Of a DNA stretch of 64,000 nt, positions 18,673 through 27,535 are shown in pieces. Source of the stretch: JAHEDH01 sp963745865 (GTDB lineage: Bacteria; Actinomycetota; Acidimicrobiia; Spongiisociales; ZC4RG35). The stretch's first letter is position 1. Each line of letters opens with the position of its first letter. The DNA lies in NCBI GenBank assembly GCA_963745865.1, contig CAVUYZ010000002.1, positions 310,001-374,000 of the forward strand, written 5' to 3'. A program made the translations under genes and the position numbers. The notes beneath the pieces are model-generated. The model was not told the origin of the DNA, searched no databases, and was given only the letters and a program-made list of their open reading frames with translations.

Positions 18673-20607
18673 GTGAGCGTCTCGCGGTACTCGCGGTGGG
18701 ACGGGAGTCAGAACCCCTTCGGCGCCGACCTGCCAGTGGACGACCTCGCTGCCCAACTCGCAGAAGACGTCCTCGAAGGCTGGGGAGTCGACAACGCTCT
18801 CCGACGGATGCTCCAGGAGGGAATGGATGGACGCTTCGACGGCCTTCGTGAGATGCGTGAGCGGATCCGACGCCTGCGCGAGCACCAGCAGGCCAAGACC
18901 GGACGCCCCGACCCCCTCTCGGAGTACCGCGAACGGTTGGATCAGATCACCGAAACCGAGCGGGCAGCTCTCGCAGCGGACCAATCCGACGATGCCAGGT
19001 TCGCCGAGCTGAGCCTCGATGCACTCCCACGGAACGCTGCCGCCCAGATCCGCGAACTTCGGGAGTACGACTGGTCCTCGGGTGATGCACGCGAGCAGTT
19101 CGAGGAACTGCTCGAGGATCTTCGACGTGACATGCTCGACGCCAGCTTCAGACAGCTGTCCGACGGCCTGCAGAACATGAGTGAGGAGGAGATGGCTGCG
19201 CTCAAGGACATGCTCGCCGACCTCAACGCGATGATGGAGCAGCGCGCCAACGGGTTGGGCCCGAGCCAAGAGCAGTTCGACGAGTTCATGGCCACCCACG
19301 GCCAGTACTTCCCGGAGAACCCCCAGACCTTCGATGAGCTACTCGAGGCGTTGGCCCGTCGAGCAATGGCGATGTCTCGATACATGGCGTCGCTCACCCC
19401 CGAGCAGCGTGCCGAGCTCCAGGCGTTGACCGAGGACCTGATGGGCGACATGGACCTCGCCTTCCAGATGAGCCAGTTCAACCAGCACCTGCGGCAGATC
19501 GCTGCCGACCTTCCGTGGGATCAGTCGATGGAGATGGGCGGCGAGCCGACCGGCCTGGGAGAGGGCCTCGACATGATCGACCAGGCGTCTCGACTCGAAG
19601 AACTGGAACAGTCACTCGGTCAGGACTATCCGGGCGCCACCCTCGAGGACATCGACGCCGAGGCACTTCGCGAGGCTCTCGGCGAGGAGGGTGTGAGAGA
19701 CCTCAACCGGCTGCGGGCAATCGAGAAGATGCTGGAGGACGCCGGTGTGATCTCGCGGAGCGAGGGAAAGCTCGAGCTCACACCGAGAGGCGTTCGCAAG
19801 CTCGGTCAGCAGGCGTTGTCTCGGGTGTTCGAACGGCTGACCGTTGATCAGGTCGGCAGTCACGATGTGGCCACGGCCGGTGGCGCCGAGGAGCCAACCG
19901 GTTCATCGAGGCCCTGGAGGTTCGGTGACCCGTTCCGAATCGACCTGAAGCGGACCATTCACAACGCGGTCCTCAGGCAGGGGCCGACCAACGGACCGGT
20001 TTCTCTCGAACCCGGCGACTTCGAGATCGAAGAAGCGGAGACACGCACCCGGGCTGCCACCGTTCTGTTGCTCGACATGAGCCGTTCGATGCCGTTGCGT
20101 GGACACTGGCTGCCGGCCAAACGGATGGCGCTCGCGCTGCACACGCTGATCTCGACCTCGTTCCCCGAAGATCACCTCGAGATCATCGGGTTCAGCGATT
20201 ACGCCAGGCCGATGACACCCGCCGACCTCGCTCAGGTGGACTGGGAGCCGGTGTACGGGACCAACATGGAACATGCCTTCAACTTGGCGAGCCGCAGCCT
20301 CGCCAAGCACCGCGATGCCACCAAACAGGTGTTGCTGGTCACCGACGGGGAGCCGACGGCGCATCTCGAGGGCGAGTATGTGTTCTTCCAGTGGCCGCCG
20401 GTCCGCGAGACGCTCGAGAAGACCTATGCGGAGGCGATGCGGCTGTCCAAGTCGGGTGTGACCATGAACATCTTCATGCTCGAGCAATCACCTGGGTTGG
20501 TCGGGTTCATCGACCGTCTGGCCAAAATCGTCCACGGCCGCGTCTTCAACGCGACCGGCGAGGAACTCGGCGACCTGATCGTCAGCGACTACGTCAGGCG
20601 GGGTTGA
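18673..20607 (+). CDS. VWA-domain protein, partner of the MoxR ATPase
   Basis: The protein has 644 residues. The first ~400 are highly charged and helical, rich in Arg/Glu/Met. The C-terminal ~200 residues are a von Willebrand A domain with a complete MIDAS: DMSRS (~residue 468), then GTNMEHAF, then VTDGEPTAH. This is the ChlD/CoxE-like half of a MoxR-VWA pair. The GTG start is 21 bp after the ATPase stop. A palindromic element follows 5 bp after the stop. Confidence 0.88.
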   Translation: MSVSRYSRWDGSQNPFGADLPVDDLAAQLAEDVLEGWGVDNALRRMLQEGMDGRFDGLREMRERIRRLREHQQAKTGRPDPLSEYRERLDQITETERAALAADQSDDARFAELSLDALPRNAAAQIRELREYDWSSGDAREQFEELLEDLRRDMLDASFRQLSDGLQNMSEEEMAALKDMLADLNAMMEQRANGLGPSQEQFDEFMATHGQYFPENPQTFDELLEALARRAMAMSRYMASLTPEQRAELQALTEDLMGDMDLAFQMSQFNQHLRQIAADLPWDQSMEMGGEPTGLGEGLDMIDQASRLEELEQSLGQDYPGATLEDIDAEALREALGEEGVRDLNRLRAIEKMLEDAGVISRSEGKLELTPRGVRKLGQQALSRVFERLTVDQVGSHDVATAGGAEEPTGSSRPWRFGDPFRIDLKRTIHNAVLRQGPTNGPVSLEPGDFEIEEAETRTRAATVLLLDMSRSMPLRGHWLPAKRMALALHTLISTSFPEDHLEIIGFSDYARPMTPADLAQVDWEPVYGTNMEHAFNLASRSLAKHRDATKQVLLVTDGEPTAHLEGEYVFFQWPPVRETLEKTYAEAMRLSKSGVTMNIFMLEQSPGLVGFIDRLAKIVHGRVFNATGEELGDLIVSDYVRRG

Positions 20608-20612
20608 TCCCG

Positions 20613-20658
20613 TTCTTGTCAAGGTTCGCGGTGATATGGCCGACTATCTTGACAAGAA
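20613..20658. repeat. Palindromic intergenic element, copy 1
   Basis: Perfect 10-bp arms, TTCTTGTCAA (20613-20622) and TTGACAAGAA (20649-20658), flank a 26-nt loop that starts GGTT and contains CGCGG, GATAT and CCGACT. A related element lies at 63541-63591 with the same arms and a similar loop. This copy sits between two convergent genes, where it could end transcription from both sides. There is no T run. Confidence 0.6.
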
Positions 20659-20666
20659 GGAAGTCA

Positions 20667-21356
20667 TCACCACATGGGCCAGGGGACGGCGGGGCGGTCG
20701 AGCGGGGGGAGCGGGTGGGTCTTCGTCTCGATCAGGAGCTCGGTTCGCATCGCCAGGGCTTCGAGTTCCATGTTTCCCAGGAGCCGGCAGATCCGATCCT
20801 CGAGATCTCCTTGAATCGCGATGAGAAGGCGCTCGGCAGCCTCGATGAGCTCGTCGGGGATCCGCTGGCCGGCGAAGCCCCACAGCACGGTTCGGAGCTT
20901 GTCGGTCGGATGAAACGTCAGTCCGTTGTCGATTCCCCACACCCGTTCGGAGCCGACTTCTCGCAGCAGATGGCCGACCTTGCGATCGGCGTTGTTGGCG
21001 ATGACGTCGAAGACGGCGAACGGCCACAACATCGGCTCCAACGGATCCTCGAACCACGGCCTCGGGTCGAAGTCGGTGTCCTCCTCCAGGAAGGCCTGGG
21101 CCGATCCCGGCCCGTAGACGCCGGTCGCTTCGAAGGTCGGCGGGATCAGGTCGAGCCCCATCGCCCGGTTGACTTCGAAGGCGAGGATCTCGCGGGTTGC
21201 CAGGGTTCCCAGGGTGAAATCCCACAGCGGCGACTCGCCCTGGTCCGGCTTGTACACCCACAGGCGGTCGCCGGCGTCCTGGCCGAGCAACGTCGCGTTC
21301 GACGCGTACGGCATCCTGCCGAGCACCTTGGTGATCTCGACCGGTGGCTCGATCAC
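20667..21356 (-). CDS. TIGR03843-like conserved protein (PI3/PI4-kinase-like fold)
   Basis: The 229 residues include PYASNATLLGQ, LWVYKPDQGESPLWDF, TLATREILAFEVNRAMG, VFDVIANNADRKVGHLL and VWGIDNGLTFHPTDKLRTVLWGF. These match an actinobacterial family (SCO1664-like) that resembles lipid-kinase catalytic cores, with NNADRK and GIDNG as catalytic and metal loops. The activity is unproven. GTG 21356 lies one base after the DUF3090 stop, so it is the last gene of a three-gene operon. I know this trio with a histidine phosphatase from many actinobacteria. Confidence 0.82.
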   Translation of the reverse strand: MIEPPVEITKVLGRMPYASNATLLGQDAGDRLWVYKPDQGESPLWDFTLGTLATREILAFEVNRAMGLDLIPPTFEATGVYGPGSAQAFLEEDTDFDPRPWFEDPLEPMLWPFAVFDVIANNADRKVGHLLREVGSERVWGIDNGLTFHPTDKLRTVLWGFAGQRIPDELIEAAERLLIAIQGDLEDRICRLLGNMELEALAMRTELLIETKTHPLPPLDRPAVPWPMW

Positions 21357-21357
21357 G

Positions 21358-21858
21358 TCAAGGCCGGTGGTTGCCGTTTCGGGCGGGACACGCGTGCCCG
21401 TCGGGATCCATCGGGAGACGGCACCACGGACATGTCGGTCGGCCAGATTCGACGACCTCGATGGCCACCCTGGCCATGGCGCGGAACTGCTCGGGAGCAA
21501 TGACGAATGTGACGGCGTCGTCCTCGTCGATCGATTCGACCGTCACCGTGAGGAGCTCCGATTGGGCGAGCGCGATGGCGATCTCTCCGACCCGGAAGCG
21601 CTCCCCGTCGTAGCCGGGGTCCTCGACGAACATGCCGGCGGCAACCAGTCGATCGACGGCTCCCTCGTCTGAAGAGATCCCGCTCTCGTCGAGAATCGCC
21701 ACCCCCTGGGTGGCGAGCGCCGCGATCTGGGCCTTCTCGGCGAGCATCGTCACACGTTCGCCGCCAGCGGTCACCTGGAGATAGAACCGGCGGCTCCCTG
21801 GTTCGCCGACGGCGCCTGCCACGATTCGCTCGGCCGGGCCGAGATCTTCTATTTCCAT
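21358..21858 (-). CDS. DUF3090 family protein
   Basis: The 166 residues show the family start EDLGPAERIVAGAVGEPGSRRFYLQV. A C-terminal zinc-type motif follows, CPWCRLPMDPDGHACP (C-x2-C with two more ligands). The function is unknown; the family is restricted largely to actinobacteria and sits with TIGR03843 proteins. Its ATG overlaps the end of the phosphatase gene by 10 nt. Confidence 0.85.
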   Translation of the reverse strand: MEIEDLGPAERIVAGAVGEPGSRRFYLQVTAGGERVTMLAEKAQIAALATQGVAILDESGISSDEGAVDRLVAAGMFVEDPGYDGERFRVGEIAIALAQSELLTVTVESIDEDDAVTFVIAPEQFRAMARVAIEVVESGRPTCPWCRLPMDPDGHACPARNGNHRP

Positions 21859-22460
21859 GTCAACGGGTCTCCATTCGTGTTCACTGCAGTCACCCTCGGG
21901 ACACCACCGGTCGGCAAGTCCACCACGGTGACAGAGGCGGGCGAGACTCCGATCCGCTGGAACTGATCGAGCGGCGATCCCAGGTAATGAGCCACGATCG
22001 CCTTGATGATGTCCGAATGGCTGACGACTGCGACGGTGTGCTTCGAGTGGCTGCGGGCGAGCGCTTCGCACGCTGCCACGGCTCGAGCTTGTGCCGCCGA
22101 GATCGCTTCTCCTTCGGGGAACACCATCCGGCTCGGGGTCATCTGGACTGTCTTCCATGCCTTGAGCTTGTACAGGCTCTTGAGCGTCCTCCCGGACCAG
22201 GAGCCGTAGTCGACCTCGAGGAACCCGTCGTTGCGGATCGGCTCGAGCCCGTGTGGTCGGGCGATGGCCGCTGCGGTCTCCCAGGTTCGCTCGATCGGTG
22301 AGGCGTGGACCGCGTGCAACTTCACGCCGGCCAACCGTTCGGCAGTGGCCTCGGCGATGGCGACGCCCGTGTCGTCCAGCGACACACCAGGGAGCCGTCC
22401 GGTCAGCTTCGTGCCGGTCTCGGGCGTGGGTGCATGTCGAATGAGGAGAAGGCGTGCCAT
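21849..22460 (-). CDS. Histidine phosphatase (phosphoglycerate mutase-like)
   Basis: A 203-residue protein of the histidine phosphatase superfamily. The catalytic LIRHAPT motif is at residues ~6-12, with Glu in the FLEVDYGSWSG segment and the second His in VVSHSD. This is the MSMEG_4193-type group usually linked to DUF3090. It should hydrolyse a phosphate ester through a phosphohistidine; the substrate is unknown. It leads the three-gene operon. Confidence 0.85.
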   Translation of the reverse strand: MARLLLIRHAPTPETGTKLTGRLPGVSLDDTGVAIAEATAERLAGVKLHAVHASPIERTWETAAAIARPHGLEPIRNDGFLEVDYGSWSGRTLKSLYKLKAWKTVQMTPSRMVFPEGEAISAAQARAVAACEALARSHSKHTVAVVSHSDIIKAIVAHYLGSPLDQFQRIGVSPASVTVVDLPTGGVPRVTAVNTNGDPLTWK

Positions 22461-22582
22461 CGGAGCGCGAGGGTAGAGGATCACGTTTGCAACCCGGCCG
22501 GCTCGTCCGCATCGCGTGAGCCCGATGGATCGGTGCAGGTGGGAGTCCTTATCCGGAGTGACTACTCGCCGACGATACCAAA

Positions 22583-24318
22583 ATGACCAGTTACCCCGTT
22601 TCCGCAGAAACTTCAGGAGCCAATGTCCATTCAGGAAGAGCCAGGCGCTGGGTAGGCATTGTCGTCGGCTTCGCGATGGTGTTCGCGATGCTCGGTTCGA
22701 CATCGCAAGCCACGGCATCTACCGGCGAGGTCGATGTCATCGTCCAGGCCATCCCTGGTTCTGTCCAACAGGCAATCGATGCAGTCGAGGCTCGCGGCGG
22801 CGTCGTGACGCAGTCGCTCGAGATCATCGATGGCTTCGCCGCTTCCGTTCCGTCCGAGCGACTCGCGGTGCTCTCGTCATCGCCGTTCGTGCGAGAGATC
22901 TCTGCGGATGCTTCGGTGGCGCTCGCATCGTGGGACACCGGCGCACCGAATGCCGGTGGAGCGATGCATCGGATCACCACCAAGGTGATCGGTGCCGATC
23001 GCATGTGGCAACTCGGGTTCACCGGGCAAGGCATCGGTGTGGCGGTCATCGACTCAGGTGTCACCCCCGTTGGCGGACTCGAAGCCGAAGGAAAGGTCCT
23101 CAACGGTCCCGACCTCTCATTTGATTCAGCCAACGCGAGATGCATCTCGCCTCGCTCGACAGCTACGGCCACGGAACCCACATGGCCGGAATCATCGCCG
23201 GCGCCGATCCGGATCTGCCGGAGAATCCGAAGCAGAAGGACGTTGCGAAGTCGTTCGCCGGAGTAGCTCCGGGTGCGCACATCGTGAACGTCAAGGTGGC
23301 AGACGGTGCGGGGACGGCAGACATCTCCCAGGTGATCGCCGGGATCCAGTGGGTGATCGAACACCAGAACGACGACGGCGTCAACATCCGTGTCTTGAAC
23401 CTGTCCTTCGGCACTGATTCGGTTCAGAGCTATGTGATCGATCCCCTCGCTCACGCTGCAGAGGAGGCATGGCGTGCGGGAATCGTGGTGGTCGCGTCCG
23501 CCGGCAACGACGGATTCGACGGTCAGTTGCGTGATCCGGCCATCGACCCGTTCGTCATCGCAGTCGGCGCGGCCGACGCAAACGGTACCTATGGCACCGG
23601 TGACGACGAACTGCTCGAATTCTCGAACTGCGGCACGGCAGCCCGGCCTATCGACCTCGTCGCTCCGGGGCTGTCGGTGGAGAGTCTCCGGGTTCCCGGA
23701 TCGTTCGCAGACACGAACTTCCCCGCAGCAGCAACGGGTGAGCGCTTCTTCCGGGGCACGGGCACCTCTCAGGCTGCCGCGGTGGTCTCTGGAGCGGTGG
23801 CTCTGGTGCTCGATCAGCGCCCGGAACTGTCGCCCGACGAGGTGAAAGCGCTCCTGGTCGAGTCGGGTCGTGACAGCGGGTTCTCCGCCGAGTGTGGGGC
23901 ATCCATGCTCGACCTCCACTCGATCTCGCGGGCATCGGTGCCCGACGATGCTGAGCAGACCTTCGAACCTTCGACCGGTGATGGTTCCCTCGATGCGGCT
24001 CGGGGATCGTTCCGGGTCTTCAACGACGGCGTCCCACTCGTTGGGGAGATGGACGTGACCGGTCGTAGCTGGTCTGGCGGTACGTGGTCTGGTGGTACGT
24101 GGTCTGGTGGTACGTGGTCTGGTGGTACGTGGTCTGGTGGTACGTGGTCTGGTGGTACGTGGTCTGGTGGTACGTGGTCTGGTGGTACGTGGTCTGGTGG
24201 TACGTGGTCTGGTGGTACGTGGTCTGGCGGTACGTGGTCTGGTGGCACGTGGTCTGGTGGCACATGGTCTGGTGGCACGTGGTCCGGTCAGATGTGGCAG
24301 GGCTTGAGATGGGGATGA
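22583..24318 (+). CDS. Secreted subtilisin-like (S8) serine protease with GGTWS repeat tail; one frameshift
   Basis: An N-terminal signal/membrane segment (residues ~20-45) is followed by an inhibitor-I9-like prodomain and the S8 catalytic domain. Catalytic Asp is in AVIDSGVTP (~155), His in YGHGTHMAG (~196), the oxyanion Asn in ASAGNDGF, and Ser in GTGTSQAAAVVSG (~395). Between Asp and His the frame shifts once (23120-23140). Restoring one C in AACGC-GAG joins the parts as NAEMHLASLDSYGHGTH. The C-terminus is a tail of 14 GGTWS units ending MWQGLRWG. It probably acts outside the cell or at the surface. Its stop overlaps the GGDEF-EAL start by 4 nt. Confidence 0.85.
24076..24285 (+). repeat. 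Fourteen tandem 15-bp repeats encoding GGTWS
   Basis: The unit GGTGGTACGTGGTCT is repeated 14 times with only a few C/T or A/G third-position changes, mostly in the first unit and the last four. Each unit encodes Gly-Gly-Thr-Trp-Ser in the subtilase frame. Degenerate half-units flank the array (GRSWS before, GQMWQ after). The near identity at DNA level shows recent expansion and predicts copy-number variation between strains. Confidence 0.95.
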
Positions 24319-26833
24319 TCCACAAACCCGGCCCGACGGCCAGGGTGTGGGCTCTCTCGATCGCCGTGGCGTCGACAGCTGCGGTCTTGATCTGGGCCCA
24401 GGTGGGGCAGGCTCCTCGGAACCTGTCGCACCTGGTCCCGTGGTGGGTGTTCGTCGGGCTGTTCTATCTGGCGGAAGTCACCGTCCTCCACTTCCGCTTT
24501 CGACGCCACGTCCATTCCTTCTCGATGAGCGAGGTGCCGCTCATCATCGGGATCGTCTTGCTCAGCCCGGTTCAACTGCATGCCGTGCACATCATCGGCT
24601 CGGCGCTCGCATTGGCGATCGCACGGCGCCAGTCACTCGTGAAATTGGCATTCAACGTGAGTCAGATCGCTCTCCAGGTGAGCGTTGCGACGCTCTTGTT
24701 CAACTCGATCGTCGGGAGCGGTGATCCTCTCGGTCCGCGCGGTTGGCTCGGTGCGGCGTCGGTGGCATTTGCGACATACGTCATCTCCACACTGCTGATC
24801 GGGGCAGCAATCCGGCTCTCCGGAGGCAGGGTCGAGGAGCGGGAGCGTGTGGCGATGATGTCTCTCAGCAGCCTCGCCGGCCTGATGAATGTGGCGCTCG
24901 GGCTTGCGGTCACGACGATCCTGGTGTCCAGACCGACGAACGCTTGGTTGGCGGTGGTTCCGCCGATGATCCTGTACTTCGCCTATCGGGCGTACATCAG
25001 CCAGCGGCAGGAACGTGAGCGACTCCAAGGCTTGTACGCGATGAGCCGGGAGCTGCATCGCCTTCCTCGGATGCAGGATGCGTTCGACGCGGCGCTCGGG
25101 CATGCATTGGAGACGTTCAACGTGGATCGAGCCGAGATCCATTTCTATCCCGATGGACCGCATGCATCCGGGATGGTCAGCATCCGCTCGAACGACGGCT
25201 TCTCAGAGTCTCTCCTCCCGACACCGCCCTCGCCGAGGGCACCGTCCTGAGCACGCTCGCGGAGGATCAAACGTCGATCATCGTCTCCGGTGGACGGCTC
25301 AAGACTTCATCCCGCGGGGTGCAACCGGCGATGTTCGCCCGCATACCGTGCAACCACGGCGCCTTCGCTGCGTTCGTCGTCAAGGAGCCACTCGACGATG
25401 TCGGTGTGTTCGGCCCGCCCGACCTCCGCCTTCTGGAGACGCTTGCGAGTCATCTCAGCGTTTCCATCGAGAATGAGCGTCTCGGCGCATCGGTGGCCCA
25501 TCTCACCGAGATGCGGGACCGGCTCCGATATCAAGCCTCCCACGATACGCTGACCGGCCTGTCGAACCGATCGCGGCTGATCGAAGCGATCGAAGCAGCG
25601 ACTGCCGACGGTCGGTCGCACACATCCGCCTTGATCTATGTGGATCTCGACGGGTTCAAGCAAGTCAACGACACGTACGGACACAACATCGGTGATCAGA
25701 TGCTCATCCATGTCGCCTCCGTCCTGCTCGCGAGCTGCAGGGGAGAAGACGTGGTGGCGCGGCTCGGAGGTGACGAGTTCGCCATCCTCCTGGGGGACCT
25801 GCGCGAGCCGTCCGACGCCGAGGTCGTCGCCGATCGAATCGTCTCGCTCCTCCAGCAGCCGTTCCATGCAGTCGGCGTGGAGCTGACCCCGACCGCCAGC
25901 GTTGGCCTTGCGATGCTCGACGAGGCGGGCACCACCGAGGAGATCATCAATGCTGCCGACCGAGCCATGTACGAAGCGAAGCGAGAGGGCCTCGGGTCCT
26001 ATCGGGTGTACGCCCAGGTGTCGAACCGCCTGCCGTTTCACGAACGTAGCTTCAGATCCGAGGTCGCCAGAGCGATCCGGGACTCCGAGTTCGTCGTCGA
26101 GTATCAGCCGATCGTCGAACTCCACACGGGGAACATCGTTGCCGTCGAGTCGTTGGTGCGGTGGAACCATCCGGTTCGAGGACGCCTCGAGCCTTCGGAG
26201 TTCATTCCGATCGCCGAGCGCCTGGGTGTCATCGGGCAGATCGACCGTTGGGTGCTCGATGCCTCGATCACCGAGCTCACGTCGAAACTAGGCGAGCGCG
26301 GTGTGGATCTTCCGAGACTCTCGCTCAACGCATCTGCGGTGGATCTGAACGACGCCGAGTTTGGAGACCGTTTGCTGGCTCAGCTCGAACGCCGCGGCTT
26401 TCCTGCCCCGTTGCTCCAGCTCGAGGTCACCGAGTCTGCGATCGTCGACCACGGAGCGACCACATTGGCACGGCTCCGACGCGAGGGGGTGCGGGTGGCA
26501 CTCGACGACTTCGGCACCGGGTACTCGTCGTTGGCGTACCTCGATGAATTGCCCGTTGACATGATCAAGATCGATCGCAGCTTCACCCTTCGGCTCGGGA
26601 GGGCGCGAATCAACTCGCTGGTCGCCATGATGCTGCAGATCGGTGAGACGTTGTCGCTCGACGTCATCGCCGAGGGCGTCGAAGTCCTCGAGCAGCGTCA
26701 AATCCTCAAGGATCTCGGGTGTCGATACGGACAGGGCTTCGGAATCAGCCGGCCCCTCCCGATCGAGCAACTGGTCGAACTCATGGATGTTCCGCAGGCC
26801 CCGACCAGGCTGCAGGTCATCGCGGGCAACTGA
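24315..26833 (+). CDS. Membrane-bound GGDEF-EAL protein (c-di-GMP turnover); one frameshift
   Basis: About seven hydrophobic helices (residues ~10-230) are followed by a GAF-like region (RLPRMQDAFDAALGHALETFNVDRAEI ... LRLLETLASHLSVSIENERL). A GGDEF domain comes next, with GGDEF intact and an RGED inhibitory site five residues before it. The EAL domain reads ESLVRW for EALLRW but keeps Glu, Asn (SLNAS), DDFGTGYSS, KIDRSF, EGVE and QGFGISRP. Both cyclase and phosphodiesterase activities look possible. The frame breaks near 25215; one missing C in CTCCCG restores PDTALAEGTVLSTLAEDQ. ATG 24315 overlaps the protease stop (ATGA), so the two are translationally coupled. Confidence 0.87.
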
Positions 26834-26839
26834 CCCCGA

Positions 26840-27523
26840 TCAGATCAATCGCTCTTGGCCCCCTGGCGATGTCAGTCCCGGGTGGTTGTTGCGGACACTG
26901 TTCACTTCTGAGCTGACCGCGTGCTCGGTGATCAGGTCGGTGTCGATCGATTGAAGTAGACCCCTGACGGTTTCCGGGTCGGTGAGATCCCGATCGAGCC
27001 ACGGATCCCACACGTCGGGTGGCAGAATCAATGGCATCCGCTCGTGGATCCCGGCGATCGACCCCTGCGCGCTTCGGGTGAGGATGGTCGTTGTGCGGAT
27101 GAACTCACCCGACGAGTCATCCTTCCATGTCGACCAGAGACCCGCGAACGCCATCGGGAATCCGTCCGATCGATAGACCCAGTGCGGAGTCCGTCCATCT
27201 TCCTTCGGTTCCCATTCGTAGAAGCCGTCTGCGGGAATCAAGCATCGCTTGCGGCTGAAGGAGTCTCTGAAAACCGGCTTCGAGTCGACTGTCTCGGCAC
27301 GGGCGTTGATGTGGATGGTCTTGCGATCTTCGGCCCAGTGGGGCACGAGTCCCCATCGCATCGTTCCCAGCAGCCGTTCTCCGTCCCACTCGGCGGCCGC
27401 ATAGACGGGGTCCGTGGGAGCGACGTTGTAGTTGGACTCGAGGGATTCGGTGACCACCCGGTCTGCTCCGAGAAACCGCGCGTAGTCACCGGGATCGGCT
27501 GCGAGCACATACCTCCCACACAT
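26840..27523 (-). CDS. SOS response-associated peptidase (YedK/HMCES, SRAP domain)
   Basis: The 227 residues start MCGRYVL, giving the catalytic Cys2 that links covalently to abasic DNA. The other active-site elements are present: SNYNVAPTD (Asn), GLVPHWAED, NARAETV, CLIPADGFYEWEP (Glu) and IHERMPLIL (His). It protects abasic sites in single-stranded DNA by thiazolidine crosslinking. It follows the DUF1023 gene by 12 bp on the same strand. Confidence 0.93.
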   Translation of the reverse strand: MCGRYVLAADPGDYARFLGADRVVTESLESNYNVAPTDPVYAAAEWDGERLLGTMRWGLVPHWAEDRKTIHINARAETVDSKPVFRDSFSRKRCLIPADGFYEWEPKEDGRTPHWVYRSDGFPMAFAGLWSTWKDDSSGEFIRTTTILTRSAQGSIAGIHERMPLILPPDVWDPWLDRDLTDPETVRGLLQSIDTDLITEHAVSSEVNSVRNNHPGLTSPGGQERLI

Positions 27524-27535
27524 GCTGCGAGGGTA

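Noticed and set aside
24084..24325. Repetitive open frames in other registers across the 15-bp repeats, and a CRISPR-like look
   Set aside because: The repeats are contiguous with no spacers and encode GGTWS in the subtilase frame; the other frames are by-products of the repeat.
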